The notes beneath the pieces were generated by a model. That model was given only the letters and a program-made list of their open reading frames with translations, was not told the DNA's origin and made no database searches. Made by a program: the position numbers and the translations under genes. This document shows positions 1 through 13,161 of a stretch of 64,000 bases of DNA, piece after piece. The stretch covers positions 50,825-114,824 of the forward strand of contig JADGRQ010000012.1 of NCBI GenBank assembly GCA_017880775.1, read 5' to 3'. The number at the start of each line of letters is the position of its first letter. The first letter of the stretch is position 1. The DNA comes from Burkholderiales bacterium (GTDB lineage Bacteria > Pseudomonadota > Gammaproteobacteria > Burkholderiales > SG8-39).

Positions 1-3693
<3,693 letters not shown>

Positions 3694-3703
3694 TTCAGAA
3701 TGC

Positions 3704-4468
3704 TCAGGGATACAGCTTCTGGTTCACCCATTTGAACATGAAATCGGACGCGAGGCCGATCACGCCGATGGTGAAAATGCCGAAGATCATCATCCCTGTG
3801 TCGAGCAGCCGCTGGCTGTCCATGATCATGTAGCCGATGCCCGACGAAGCGCCGACCAGTTCCGCGACGATCACGTAAGTCCAGGACCAGCCGAGGACCA
3901 GGCGCAGGGTCTCGGCGATCTGCGGCGCCGCGCCCGGCAGCATCACGCGTTTCACGATTCCCGAAGCGTCGGCGCCGAGCGTATACGCGGCCTCGACCAG
4001 CTCGCGCCGCGTGCCGCCGACGATCATCGCCACCATCAGCACCACCTGGAACACCGAACCGATGAAGATCACGGACAGCTTCTGCGCTTCCCCCACACCC
4101 GCCCACAGGATCAGCAAAGGAATGAAGGCCGACGCCGGCAGGTAGCGGGCGAACGAGATGAAGGGCTCGAAGAACGCCTCGATCGACTTGAACGCACCCA
4201 TCGCGACACCCAGCGGGACCGCGACGACTGCCGCCAGGATGAATCCGCCAAATACCCGGAAGACGGTGATCCCGACGTCTTCGATGAAATTGAACTCGGT
4301 GAACAGGCTCCAGCCGATGCTGAGCGTGTACCACGGGTCCTTGAGGAACAGCGGATCGATGATCCCGCCAAAGGTCACCAGCGCCCACGCGGCGAAGAAC
4401 AGCACGAAGAAAATCGTGCCGAGAAGAACCCTGGTGCCGCGCGGTACCGGTTTGAGAGGCTCGAACAA
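3704..4468 (-). CDS. ABC transporter permease (SsuC/TauC type)
   Basis: Inner-membrane subunit of the same importer, 254 aa with about six hydrophobic segments (for example LLGTIFFVLFFAAWALVTFG near residue 16). The EAA-type loop that docks the ATPase is seen around EAAYTLGADASGIVKRVMLP. The predicted start is a TTG at 4468, seven bases after the receptor stop; no in-frame ATG sits close by, so the exact first residue is uncertain. Sits between its receptor (upstream) and its ATPase (downstream). Confidence 0.92.
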   Translation of the reverse strand: MFEPLKPVPRGTRVLLGTIFFVLFFAAWALVTFGGIIDPLFLKDPWYTLSIGWSLFTEFNFIEDVGITVFRVFGGFILAAVVAVPLGVAMGAFKSIEAFFEPFISFARYLPASAFIPLLILWAGVGEAQKLSVIFIGSVFQVVLMVAMIVGGTRRELVEAAYTLGADASGIVKRVMLPGAAPQIAETLRLVLGWSWTYVIVAELVGASSGIGYMIMDSQRLLDTGMMIFGIFTIGVIGLASDFMFKWVNQKLYP

Positions 4469-4475
4469 TCGGCGC

Positions 4476-5405
4476 CTACTGAAAGCGCAGGTCGATCATC
4501 TCCTTCGCCGACGGCTCCTTCTGGATCACGCGGTTGAACTTGAGCACCTTCAATGCGAACTCGGTGAACGCCTGGTGCTCTTTCGCGTAGTAGGCCTTCT
4601 TCGCATTGCGATCCTGCCAGGTGATGAACGACGCCGACTTGGCGAACGCGTCGCCGGCCTGCTTCACCGTGCTGCCCATCATCTCGTAGGATTTGGCCGG
4701 CTCGCGCTTGATCATCTCGAGCGCCTCGAAGAAGCTGTCCACCGTCGCCTTGACGATGTTCGGGTTTTTTGCAATGAAGTCCTTGCGGAACACCAGCACG
4801 TCGATCACGACCGGGTAATCCTTGCTGGTGACGAGGATCTTGCCCGCGTCCGGCTTCGCACGTACGGTCGAGAGATACGGCTCGTAGGTCACCGCGGCGT
4901 CGTGCGAGCCGGTGACGAACGACTGCGCCGCAGGTTGCGCACCCATCGTCACGCGGATCACGTCGTGGATCGTCAAGCCGTTCTTCTCGAGGATGTAGGA
5001 AAGCATGAAGTGCTGCACCGTGCCCGGGCCGTCCACCGCCACCGTCTTGCCCTTGAGGTCCTTGATGCTGTTCAGGTTGTTGCGCACCACGAGCCCGTCG
5101 CCGCCGTTGGACTTGTCGATCAGCGCCACCTGCACCGTCGGAATGCCCGCCGAGGTCCAGACGATGTGCTGGTCGACCGTGGTGGCCGCCGCGTTGAGCG
5201 CGCCTGCGGCGAGCGCCGCCGAGCGCTGCACCGGCGGGATGAAGCGGATCTCCATGTCGACGCCGTTCTTCTTGAAGATGCCGGCCAGTTCGGCGAGCTT
5301 GAGCGGCTGGAAGCCGGTCCACCCGCTCATACCGAGAACCACTTTCTCCTGCGCATGGGCCGCAAACGCAAGGCCGGCGGCAAGAATCAGGACCAGGAGT
5401 CTCAT
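4476..5405 (-). CDS. ABC transporter substrate-binding protein (NMT1/SsuA-like)
   Basis: Periplasmic receptor, 309 aa. It begins MRLLVLILAAGLAFAAHAQE, a clear Sec signal peptide with cleavage expected after AHA. The mature part (VVLGMSGWTGFQPLKLAELA) and VDGPGTVQHF match the NMT1/THI5-SsuA fold used for nitrate, sulfonates, taurine and related small ligands. The ATG at 5405 has a GGAG site eight bases upstream, and a TACAAT hexamer about 35 bases upstream may be its own -10 box. That fits the 83-base gap that separates it from the dipeptide-type ABC operon. The ligand is unknown. Confidence 0.9.
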   Translation of the reverse strand: MRLLVLILAAGLAFAAHAQEKVVLGMSGWTGFQPLKLAELAGIFKKNGVDMEIRFIPPVQRSAALAAGALNAAATTVDQHIVWTSAGIPTVQVALIDKSNGGDGLVVRNNLNSIKDLKGKTVAVDGPGTVQHFMLSYILEKNGLTIHDVIRVTMGAQPAAQSFVTGSHDAAVTYEPYLSTVRAKPDAGKILVTSKDYPVVIDVLVFRKDFIAKNPNIVKATVDSFFEALEMIKREPAKSYEMMGSTVKQAGDAFAKSASFITWQDRNAKKAYYAKEHQAFTEFALKVLKFNRVIQKEPSAKEMIDLRFQ

Positions 5406-5488
5406 GGAACGCTCCAATGTTGAAGACGGCCAATTGTATCGCTGAAGCGGACGACCGTATCCATGCGCTCGCCGATGCCGCCGCCGGG

Positions 5489-7120
5489 CTATCGCTGAAG
5501 CTGCGGCGGAATCCAGTTGCGGCCGGGGACGGCCGCGAGGAGTTCGCGCGTGTAGGCGTGCTGCGGATCGGCGAATACGTCGATGGTCGGTCCGAATTCG
5601 ACGATCTCGCCGTGATGCATCACCGCGATCTCGTCGCACACCTGCGCAGCGACGCGCAGGTCATGCGTGATGAACAGCATCGTCAGCTCGAGCCGATCGC
5701 GGATGTCGGCGAGCAACTGCAGCACTTGCGCCTGCACCGACACGTCGAGCGCCGACACCGGCTCGTCGGCGACCAGCAGGTCGGGCTTGAGCGCGAGCGC
5801 GCGCGCGATGCCTATGCGCTGGCGCTGCCCGCCGGAGAATTCGTGCGGAAAACGATCCGCGGCGGCGGGGTCGAGGCGCACCAGCTGAAGAAGTTCGCGC
5901 GCGATCGCCAGCGCCTCGGACGCCGCGACGCCGTGCGTGATGGGACCCTGGGCGATCAGCTGCACCACGGTCAGTCGCGGGTTGAGCGAGCCGAACGGAT
6001 CCTGGAACACCATCTGGATGTGCTTGCGGTGCGGGCGCAGCTGGCGGCGGGACAGGGCGCTCAGGTCGACACCGCCGAGGCGGACGGTGCCCGCATCAGG
6101 CTCGATCAGCCGGATGATGCAGCGCGCGAGCGTCGACTTGCCCGACCCGGATTCCCCGACCAGGCCCAAAGTGTGGCCGCGCCGCACCGCCAGGTCGACG
6201 GATTTCACCGCGTGGACGCGCCGGTCGCCGCGAGCGAACCATGCGGCGCCCGTGCCGAAGGTCTTCATCACGCCGCTGACTTCGAGCAGCACCGGTGCAG
6301 CTTCCATCTCGCGCCGCGGGCGCGGGGTGAGCGCCGGCACCGCCGCGATCAGCGATTTGGTGTAGTCGTGCCGCGGCGCATTGAGGACCTGCGCGGCGGC
6401 GCCGAGTTCGACGAGGATGCCGTGCTGCATGACGGCGACGTGGTCGGCAATCTCCGCGACGACGCCGAAATCGTGCGTGATGAAGAGCACGCCGGTCTGG
6501 TGTTTGCGTTGCAGCTCCTTGATCAGCGCCAGGATCTGCGCCTGAGTCGTGACGTCGAGTGCGGTGGTCGGCTCATCTGCGATGAGGATCGCCGGCTCCA
6601 GGATCAGCGCCATCGCGATCATCGCGCGCTGGCGCTGCCCGCCGGAGAGCTCGTGCGGATATGCGCGCATGATCCGCTGCGGGTCTGCGAGCCGCACCTC
6701 CTCGAGCAGCGCCAGGATCCGGGCGCGTCGCTGCCGGCGAGTGAGCGCGAGATGAATCTCGACCATCTCCTCGATCTGCCGGCCGATCGTCATGAGCGGG
6801 TTCAGGGCGGTCATCGGCTCCTGGAAGATCATCGCGATCCGTGCGCCGCGAATCGCGCGCATGCGCTCGGGCCCGGCGCGCAGCAGATCCTCGCCCTCGA
6901 AGAGCACGCGCCCGCCGGTCACGCGCACATGCGGCGCGGGCAGCAGGCCCATGATCGCGCGCGCCAGCACCGACTTGCCGGAACCCGACTCGCCGACCAC
7001 GCAGACGATCTCGTTGCGACGCAGCTCGAGCGAGAGCTCGCTCACCGCGCGCTCGCGATCGGCCCAGACCGGCAGCGCGACACTCAAGCCGTGAAGCGCC
7101 AGCAGCGCGGGCTCGCTCAT
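5489..7120 (-). CDS. Dipeptide/oligopeptide-type ABC transporter ATPase with two fused ATP-binding domains
   Basis: A single 543-aa polypeptide carrying two complete ABC ATPases, equivalent to DppD plus DppF (as in GsiA or YejF). First domain: Walker [13 protein letters not shown], signature [10 protein letters not shown], Walker [13 protein letters not shown]. Second domain, from about residue 265: [34 protein letters not shown]. Each is followed by the oligopeptide-type C-terminal stretch ending in HDYT or HAYT plus LLAAVP. It starts at the ATG at 7120, overlapping the permease stop by four bases. It energises the two permeases encoded just upstream. Confidence 0.93.
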   Translation of the reverse strand: MSEPALLALHGLSVALPVWADRERAVSELSLELRRNEIVCVVGESGSGKSVLARAIMGLLPAPHVRVTGGRVLFEGEDLLRAGPERMRAIRGARIAMIFQEPMTALNPLMTIGRQIEEMVEIHLALTRRQRRARILALLEEVRLADPQRIMRAYPHELSGGQRQRAMIAMALILEPAILIADEPTTALDVTTQAQILALIKELQRKHQTGVLFITHDFGVVAEIADHVAVMQHGILVELGAAAQVLNAPRHDYTKSLIAAVPALTPRPRREMEAAPVLLEVSGVMKTFGTGAAWFARGDRRVHAVKSVDLAVRRGHTLGLVGESGSGKSTLARCIIRLIEPDAGTVRLGGVDLSALSRRQLRPHRKHIQMVFQDPFGSLNPRLTVVQLIAQGPITHGVAASEALAIARELLQLVRLDPAAADRFPHEFSGGQRQRIGIARALALKPDLLVADEPVSALDVSVQAQVLQLLADIRDRLELTMLFITHDLRVAAQVCDEIAVMHHGEIVEFGPTIDVFADPQHAYTRELLAAVPGRNWIPPQLQR

Positions 7121-7947
7121 AGCGTTCGCAGCCGCGGGTTGAGGGCATCGTTGACTCCCTCGCCGACGAGGTTGATGCTCAGTACCGTGAGCAGTATCGC
7201 GATTCCGGGGATCGCGCAAAGCCACCACGCGTCACGCAGGAAGCTGCGGCCGGCTCCGATCATGAAGCCCCAGCTCATGGCGTTCGAATCGCCGAGGCCG
7301 AGGAAGGCGAGCGCCGCCTCGATCAGGATCGCCGTCGCCACCATCAGCGAGCCTGCGACAATGATGGGCGAGAGCACGTTGGGCAGGATCTGGCGGAAGA
7401 TGATCGCCAGGTCTGTCATGCCCAGGCAGATCGCAGCCTGCACGAATTCGCGTTCGCGCATCGCCATGAACTCGCCGCGCACCAGGCGCGCAATCGGCGG
7501 CCAGCTGATTACGGCGATGGCGACGATGATGCTGCCCCTGGACGGCGACATGATCGCCACCAGGACGATCGCGAACAGGAAGGTCGGGATGGTCTGAAAG
7601 AATTCGGTGAAGCGCATCAGGGCGTCGTCGATCCAGCCGCGATAGAAACCGGCGACCGCGCCGAGGAGCGTACCGATCGAGACTGCCACGATGGATGCAA
7701 CCAGACCGACCATCAGCGACGTGCGGCCGCCATGCGCGATGCCGGCGGCGATGTCGCGGCCGAGGGAGTCCGTACCGAACAAATAGGCGCCAAACGGCGG
7801 CAGGAACGTCATGTCGACGATGCGGAACGGGTCGCCGGGAAACAGCAGCGGCGCGCCGAGGGCGAGCACGACGACGAAAGCGAGGAACGCCAATCCGAAA
7901 GCGGCCGGGCGATTGCGGACGAAGCGGCGCCAGAATGGCTGCTGCAT
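7117..7947 (-). CDS. ABC transporter permease (DppC/OppC type)
   Basis: Second inner-membrane subunit of the dipeptide-type importer, 276 aa. It begins MQQPFWRRFVRNRPAAFGLA, the usual short cytosolic start before the first membrane helix. The loop FGTDSLGRDIAAGIAHGGRTS is the hallmark of the DppC/GsiD group, and the EAA loop appears near FVQAAICLGMTDLAIIFRQI. Five bases separate its start from the DppB-type stop, and its own stop overlaps the ATPase start. Confidence 0.93.
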   Translation of the reverse strand: MQQPFWRRFVRNRPAAFGLAFLAFVVVLALGAPLLFPGDPFRIVDMTFLPPFGAYLFGTDSLGRDIAAGIAHGGRTSLMVGLVASIVAVSIGTLLGAVAGFYRGWIDDALMRFTEFFQTIPTFLFAIVLVAIMSPSRGSIIVAIAVISWPPIARLVRGEFMAMREREFVQAAICLGMTDLAIIFRQILPNVLSPIIVAGSLMVATAILIEAALAFLGLGDSNAMSWGFMIGAGRSFLRDAWWLCAIPGIAILLTVLSINLVGEGVNDALNPRLRTL

Positions 7948-7952
7948 GCGGG

Positions 7953-8939
7953 TCAGCCAAGCTTGATGCGCGGGTCGAGGACCAGATAGACCAGGTCGAC
8001 GATGAGGTTCACGAGTACCACCAGGCATGCAGACAGGAAGAAGATCCCCAGCAGCAGGTTGAAGTCACGCGCGAACAGGCTCTGGAAGGCGAGCTGGCCA
8101 AGACCCGGCCACGCGAACACCGATTCGACGATCACCGATCCGCCGAGCAGGCTGCCGACCTGGACGCCCGCCATCGTCACCACAGGCAACACGGCGTTGC
8201 GCAGCACGTGGCGATAGGTGATGAGCCGCTCGGCCAGGCCTTTGGAGCGCGCGGTCACCACGTAGTCCATGCCGCGCTGATCGAGCATTGCCGCGCGCAT
8301 CATTCGCGTGTAGAGCGCCATGTAGAAGAGCGACAGCGTGAGCGTCGGCAGGACGAGGTGGCGCGCAATGTCGAGGACGCGGTCCCAGCCTTCGTTGAAG
8401 GCGACGACGTCCTCCATGCCGGTCGTCGGCAGCCAGTCGAGCTTGATCGAGAACAGCAGAATCAGCATCAGGCCGATCCAGAACAGCGGCGTGGCGTAGG
8501 CGATCACCGCCGCCACCGAGATCACCCTGTCGCGCCAAGTGTTCACGGCGGTCGCCGCGACTAGGCCGAGCAGCACGCCGCTCAGGACCGAGACGATCAG
8601 CGTCGTCCCCATCAGCAGCAGCGTCGGTCCGAGCCGCCCGAAGATCAGTTCGCTCACCGGCATGCTGTTGCGGAACGAGTAGCCGAGATCGAGCGTCAGC
8701 ACGTTCTTCACGTACAGCAGCAGCTGGACGTGCATCGGACGATCGAGTCCGAAGCGCTCGCGCAGCTGCGCCACGTACTCGGGCGGCGCACCGCCGGCCT
8801 CGCCCGCGAGCACCGTCGCCGCGTCGCCGGGCGCAAGCTGCAGCAGCAGGAAGTTGAGCACGACGATGCCGACGACGATCGGCACCGCCTGGAGCAGCCG
8901 GCGAACGACGTAGAGGATTGTCCCCGGCCCGATCGCCAT
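7953..8939 (-). CDS. ABC transporter permease (DppB/OppB type)
   Basis: First inner-membrane subunit of the dipeptide-type importer, 328 aa, usual length. It starts MAIGPGTILYVVRRLLQAVP and keeps family features: an N-terminal helix followed by LAPGDAATVL, then LGLDRP/FGLDRP-type and LGYSFRNS motifs, and the C-terminal EAA region around VVTARSKGLAERLI. It follows the receptor gene after a 72-base gap rich in GC inverted repeats that could attenuate transcription between receptor and membrane genes. Substrate unknown. Confidence 0.93.
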   Translation of the reverse strand: MAIGPGTILYVVRRLLQAVPIVVGIVVLNFLLLQLAPGDAATVLAGEAGGAPPEYVAQLRERFGLDRPMHVQLLLYVKNVLTLDLGYSFRNSMPVSELIFGRLGPTLLLMGTTLIVSVLSGVLLGLVAATAVNTWRDRVISVAAVIAYATPLFWIGLMLILLFSIKLDWLPTTGMEDVVAFNEGWDRVLDIARHLVLPTLTLSLFYMALYTRMMRAAMLDQRGMDYVVTARSKGLAERLITYRHVLRNAVLPVVTMAGVQVGSLLGGSVIVESVFAWPGLGQLAFQSLFARDFNLLLGIFFLSACLVVLVNLIVDLVYLVLDPRIKLG

Positions 8940-9011
8940 CAGACGGCCCGGTCGGCGTGCTGCCTCATCCCGCGGCTGCCCGCGAGACGGGCCGCGGATC
9001 GCTCCCGTTGA

Positions 9012-10619
9012 TCAGCGGTCCAGCCACGCGCGATTGTAGGCGCCGTAGATGCCAAGCGGCGACACGATCACGTCCTTGTAGCGCTTGTTGAGGATGGTCG
9101 GGAACAGCAACTCGTGCACCCAGATGATCGGCGCGGCTTCGGCGGTGAGTTTCTGCAGCTCGGCGTAGTAGGCGCCGCGCTTGGCGGTGTCCGGCTCGAG
9201 CGCCGCCTTGTTCATCAGCTCGTCGGTCTGCGGCGAACTCCACCGCGAGCCGTTCACGAACACCGTGCCCTGCTTGATCAGGGCCGAATGGAACGAGCGG
9301 TGCACGCCCAGCACCGGATCGGCGAGGTTGTAGAGGAAATTGGACGTCAGAAAAAAGTCGTAGTCGGTGTAGGTGCGCTTGAGCCAGGTCGCCACGTCCT
9401 CGTAGCGCAGTGTCGCCTTGATGCCGACCTGCGCCAGCTGCTGCTGTACGGCCTCGCCGAAGCGCTGCCATTCCTCGCCGTAGGGCGTGATGTCGTGGAC
9501 GATCTCGAAACGCGTGCCGTCCGCCTTGCGCGGAAAGCCGGCCTCGTCGAGCAGCTTGTTCGCCATCTCGACCGCGTTGGGCACGCTGTAGTTGCGCACA
9601 TCGGCGGAATAGAGCCCGGAGGCCTTGAAGTTCGAGCTGATCGCGCCGGTTGCGAGCCTGCCGTAGCCGAACCAGATACTGTCGATCGCGAACTGGCGAT
9701 TGACGGCGTACGACACGGCCTGGCGCACTTTCACGTTGTCGAAGGGCGGCCGCTTGGTGTTGATGGTGATCTCGACCACGGGCGAGATCATCTCGTAGCC
9801 CTTGGTCGTCACCTCGAGGCCCGGCAGCGCGGCAAGCCGCTTGACGTCGTTGTAGGGAACGGCGCCGAACCCCGCGACGTGCGCCTCGCCCTTCTCGAGC
9901 AGCGCGCTGCGCGTCGCGGAATCCGCGATGAAGCGCACCACGATGCGATCGAGATACGGCTGACCGGATCGCCAGTAATCCGGATTGCGGTCGAGCCGCA
10001 CAAGTTCGCCTCGCCGCCACTCGACGAACTTGAATGGTCCCGTGCCGACCGGCTTGTTGGCGCTCTCGTGACTGCGGATGTCGCCGGTACCGTAGATGTG
10101 CTTCGGAATCATCGGCGACTCGTAGCCTGACAGCGCCGCCATCATGTAGGGCGCGGCGTTCGCGAGCCTGAAGATCGCGGTCTGCGCGTCGGGCGTCTCG
10201 ACCGCGGTCACCTCCTTGAAGGTGCCGATGCCGCGGGGATGGACCTTCTTCAGCACTTCCATGATCGTGAACTGCACGTCGGCGCTTGTGAACGGCTTGC
10301 CGTCGTGGAACTTGACGCCCCGGCGCAGCTTGAACGACACGGTCTTGCCGTCCGGCGCGACGCTCCAGGACTCCGCCAGGCACGGCTGCGGCTTCATGTC
10401 GAATCCATACTCCAACAGGCCGTCGTAGATCTTCGCCGTCACCTGGCCGATCGGTCCGGAGGTGCTGAGGTACGAGGCAAGCGTCGGTGGTTCCGGCTGC
10501 GTGATCTGCACCAGGGTGCCGCCGCGTTTCTGCGCGAGCGCGAACTCCGGCGCCGCGCACAGCGCGGCCGCCAGCAAAGCAGCGGCAAGACTGCGACTGA
10601 AGATCGTCGACCCAGACAT
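9012..10619 (-). CDS. Extracellular solute-binding protein, family 5 (DppA/OppA-like)
   Basis: Periplasmic receptor of the dipeptide-type importer, 535 aa. It starts MSGSTIFSRSLAAALLAAAL with a signal peptide ending near AQKRGG. Family 5 features are RGVKFHDGKPFTSADVQFTI, the stretch GTGPFKFVEW near residue 180, and the later repeated lobes ending in a C-terminal YGAYNRAWLDR. The ATG at 10619 has a strong AGGAGG site upstream. The open frame continues 300 codons further but runs antisense to the MetE-like gene and is not part of it. First gene of the operon. Ligands of this family include peptides, nickel, glutathione and opines. Confidence 0.93.
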   Translation of the reverse strand: MSGSTIFSRSLAAALLAAALCAAPEFALAQKRGGTLVQITQPEPPTLASYLSTSGPIGQVTAKIYDGLLEYGFDMKPQPCLAESWSVAPDGKTVSFKLRRGVKFHDGKPFTSADVQFTIMEVLKKVHPRGIGTFKEVTAVETPDAQTAIFRLANAAPYMMAALSGYESPMIPKHIYGTGDIRSHESANKPVGTGPFKFVEWRRGELVRLDRNPDYWRSGQPYLDRIVVRFIADSATRSALLEKGEAHVAGFGAVPYNDVKRLAALPGLEVTTKGYEMISPVVEITINTKRPPFDNVKVRQAVSYAVNRQFAIDSIWFGYGRLATGAISSNFKASGLYSADVRNYSVPNAVEMANKLLDEAGFPRKADGTRFEIVHDITPYGEEWQRFGEAVQQQLAQVGIKATLRYEDVATWLKRTYTDYDFFLTSNFLYNLADPVLGVHRSFHSALIKQGTVFVNGSRWSSPQTDELMNKAALEPDTAKRGAYYAELQKLTAEAAPIIWVHELLFPTILNKRYKDVIVSPLGIYGAYNRAWLDR

Positions 10620-10688
10620 AAAACCCTCCTCGCGTTGAAGTCGTTTCGAACCGAACCAGCTTATTGTTGCATACTCGTTACGGATCCG

Positions 10689-11816
10689 ATGAAAACCACG
10701 CGCGTCGATCACGTCGGCAGCCTGCTGCGCCCCGAATCGCTCAAGCAGGCGTTTCGCAGTTACGCGGCAGGCGGAATAACGGATGAGGCGCTGCGCCAGG
10801 CGCAGGATGACGCCATCCGTGCGGTCATCGCCGCGCAGGAAGCTCACGGCCTGCCGGTCGTCACCGACGGCGAGTATAGGCGCCTGAACTGGCAGGTCAG
10901 CTTTTCCGAAGTGGCGGGCTGGGACCTGTGGAGCGGCTCCTGGAAAAAGCTGTTGCTGAACCCCGGCGACAAGGCCGCGCACGAGACGCCGCTGCATAAG
11001 GGCGATGACGCAGTGCTTTCCTTCCGCGTCCCGGCGACATCGCTGCTGAAGCTCGTCAGGAACTTTCCGCTGGAAGAGTTTGGCTTCCTGAAAGGGACCA
11101 CCAAAACATTCACGAAAATCACGCTCATGGGGCCGGACCGGGTAGCACAGATGTGTGACATCGAAGGCTCGCGCGCGTACTACGCCGGTGCGGACGCGTT
11201 CCTCGCGGACGTGATCGAGATCCAGCGCCGGATGGTTCGCGAACTCGTGGATGCCGGCTGCGACTACGTCCAGATCGACGAGCCGAGCTACACCGGCTAT
11301 GTCGACCCGGCGACCCTCGAGCGCATGCGCGCGCGCGGCGAGGACCCGATGAATAACCTGCGCCGTGCGGTGGACGCGGACAACGCGGTAATCGCGGGGC
11401 TGGACGGCCGGGCAAGCTTTGGCTTGCACGTATGCCGCGGCAACCGCGCAAGCATGTGGCACCGCGAAGGCAAATACGACGTCATCGCGGAATTTCTTTT
11501 CGGCGGACTGAAGTACGACCGGCTGCTGCTCGAATACGACACCGAGCGCGCCGGCGGCTTCGAGCCGTTGCAATTCGTTCCGCGCGGCGTCATGGTCGTG
11601 CTCGGCCTGATCACCACAAAAACGGGGCGCGTCGAAACTGTGGACGAATTGCGCCGTCGCATCGACGATGCCGCGCGCTTTGTTGCGCTGGACCAGCTCG
11701 CGCTGAGCCCGCAGTGCGGTTTCGCATCGGGCATCGGTGGCAACCTCCTCTCGGCGGACGAGCAGTGGCGCAAGCTCGACGTGATGATGGAGACCGCGCG
11801 CCGGGTGTGGGGCTAG
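10689..11816 (+). CDS. Short MetE-like cobalamin-independent methionine synthase family protein
   Basis: A 375-aa protein equivalent to the C-terminal catalytic barrel of MetE, without the N-terminal half. The zinc and thiol-binding ligands appear kept: His247 and Cys249 in GLHVCRGN, a Glu in LLEYDTERAGG, and Cys343 in SPQCGF. It starts MKTTRVDHVGSLLRPESLKQ. Proteins of this short type transfer methyl or other one-carbon groups to thiols, but the partner is rarely known. It is divergent from the dipeptide-type receptor gene, with a shared 69-base intergenic stretch. A CATACT hexamer 13 bases before the ATG may be its -10 box. Confidence 0.85.
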   Translation: MKTTRVDHVGSLLRPESLKQAFRSYAAGGITDEALRQAQDDAIRAVIAAQEAHGLPVVTDGEYRRLNWQVSFSEVAGWDLWSGSWKKLLLNPGDKAAHETPLHKGDDAVLSFRVPATSLLKLVRNFPLEEFGFLKGTTKTFTKITLMGPDRVAQMCDIEGSRAYYAGADAFLADVIEIQRRMVRELVDAGCDYVQIDEPSYTGYVDPATLERMRARGEDPMNNLRRAVDADNAVIAGLDGRASFGLHVCRGNRASMWHREGKYDVIAEFLFGGLKYDRLLLEYDTERAGGFEPLQFVPRGVMVVLGLITTKTGRVETVDELRRRIDDAARFVALDQLALSPQCGFASGIGGNLLSADEQWRKLDVMMETARRVWG

Positions 11817-11840
11817 TGAGGCTCCGAAGAACGTCGATCA

Positions 11841-13157
11841 CTACACCAAGCGCCCCGACCGGGCGACGACTTTCCCGGAGGCCATCACCGTGTCGGCGAG
11901 ATTGACGCCGAAGCGGTTGATCACCATGCCGTGCGTCGCCACCGACCAGATGACGATGTCGGCACGCTTGCCGGGCTCGAGGCTGCCGCGGTCGCGCCCA
12001 AGGTCGAGCGCGCGCGCCGCATTCAACGTGCACATGTTCCAGGTTTCGGCGTAGCCGAGACGGTACAGGCGCGCGGCAAGCTGCATGACCATCTGCATCG
12101 ACGGCGTCGGGCAACTCCCGGGGTTGTAATCGGTGGACAGCGCAACTACGGTTCCGGCTTCGATCGCGCGCCGCGCGACCAGCGGCATGAAAGGCTTCTC
12201 AGCGGGGCCGAGCACCGCGCCTTCGAACCGCGGCGTCATTTCGCACAGGTGCAGCGTGACGCCCGGCAGCAACGTCGCCACGCTGCCGGCGTGCGCCATT
12301 GCACGCAGGCCTTCGTCGCTCGCGTAATCGAGATGGTCCGCCGAAGACGCCTGCAGGCGCGCCGCAAGCAGCGCCCCGCGCGCATCGCCGTGCTGGTCGG
12401 CGTGCACGCGGATCTTCATGCCGAGCGCGCGCGCGGCCTCGCCGACCTGCAGGCATTCGTCGAACGTGAAGGAGCCTGGATCGCACGACACGTCGCAGTA
12501 CGGCGCCAACTTGCAAGCTTCGGGCAGCGCAGCCATCGCCTGCTCGAGGTAGGCCTGCCGCCGGCGCGCGTATTCATGCGGCAGCACGTGCAACGCGAGA
12601 TATGTCGGCACCACCTGCAGCGGATGCTTCAGTCCCGCGGTGAGGCGCAACAGGCGCAGTTCTTCGTCCTGTTCGAGTCCGTATCCGGTCTTCGCCTCGA
12701 GCGTGGTGGTGCCGTGCGCGAGCATCACGTCGAGGTCGCCGAGTGCCTGCCCGATCAGCGCCCCGTCGGAAGCCTCACGCGTCTTGCGCGCGGTGTAGCG
12801 TATTCCGCCTTCCATGGGTGTCTCAGGAGCGCGCTGCGTGACCTTGGACTCGTACTCCTCGTGGCGCGTGCCGCCGTAGAGCAGATGCGAATGCGGATCG
12901 ACCAAGCCAGGCGTGACCAGCTTTCCGGCGGCGTCGACGATGTCGGGCGCGGCATACGCAGCGATGATGTCGGACGATGTGCCGACAGCGACGATGCGCT
13001 CGCCCTGAATCGCAAGCGCGCCATCCGTGATTGTCTCTACCGCGCGCAGCGCAGCGCCGTGGATGCCCGACTGCGGGCCGCGGCAGGTAAGCAACTCCGC
13101 AGCATGGAGAACCAGCCGGTCGACATCGAGCTTTGCGATGGGACGGTATACTACCAA
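11841..13157 (-). CDS. Imidazolonepropionase-like amidohydrolase (divergent HutI paralogue)
   Basis: Metal-dependent amidohydrolase of the HutI group, which opens the ring of imidazolone propionate in histidine breakdown. Visible: HSHLLYGG metal site, EAKTGYGLE (GYGLD in standard HutI), HADQ, SADH and DYNPG. It differs from the second HutI in this window by an extra stretch after the YGG motif and by GYGLE, so its substrate may differ. The start is unresolved: no in-frame ATG exists near the homologous N-terminus. TTG at 13157 is used here, GTG at 13169 is possible, and an ATC at 13139 best fits the position of the shared promoter. Divergent from hutU. Confidence 0.82.
   Translation of the reverse strand: MVVYRPIAKLDVDRLVLHAAELLTCRGPQSGIHGAALRAVETITDGALAIQGERIVAVGTSSDIIAAYAAPDIVDAAGKLVTPGLVDPHSHLLYGGTRHEEYESKVTQRAPETPMEGGIRYTARKTREASDGALIGQALGDLDVMLAHGTTTLEAKTGYGLEQDEELRLLRLTAGLKHPLQVVPTYLALHVLPHEYARRRQAYLEQAMAALPEACKLAPYCDVSCDPGSFTFDECLQVGEAARALGMKIRVHADQHGDARGALLAARLQASSADHLDYASDEGLRAMAHAGSVATLLPGVTLHLCEMTPRFEGAVLGPAEKPFMPLVARRAIEAGTVVALSTDYNPGSCPTPSMQMVMQLAARLYRLGYAETWNMCTLNAARALDLGRDRGSLEPGKRADIVIWSVATHGMVINRFGVNLADTVMASGKVVARSGRLV
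13147..13153. promoter_or_regulatory. Shared -10-like element between hutU and the HutI-like gene
   Basis: TATACT on the plus strand ends nine bases before the hutU ATG, and the overlapping TAGTAT on the minus strand ends eight bases before an in-frame ATC of the HutI-like gene. No Shine-Dalgarno sequence precedes either start. This spacing puts the transcript start at or next to the first codon, suggesting leaderless mRNAs. It is inferred from sequence only. Confidence 0.5.
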
Positions 13158-13161
13158 CGCG

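Noticed and set aside
8940..9011. GC-rich inverted repeats between receptor and DppB-type genes
   Set aside because: In sequence this rich in GC, short stems are expected by chance; there is no T-run, and the operon order argues against a full terminator.
10620..11573. Upstream 318-codon extension of the solute-binding-protein frame on the minus strand
   Set aside because: It runs antisense to the MetE-like gene, has no signal peptide, and the receptor's signal peptide and ribosome-binding site lie at 10619.
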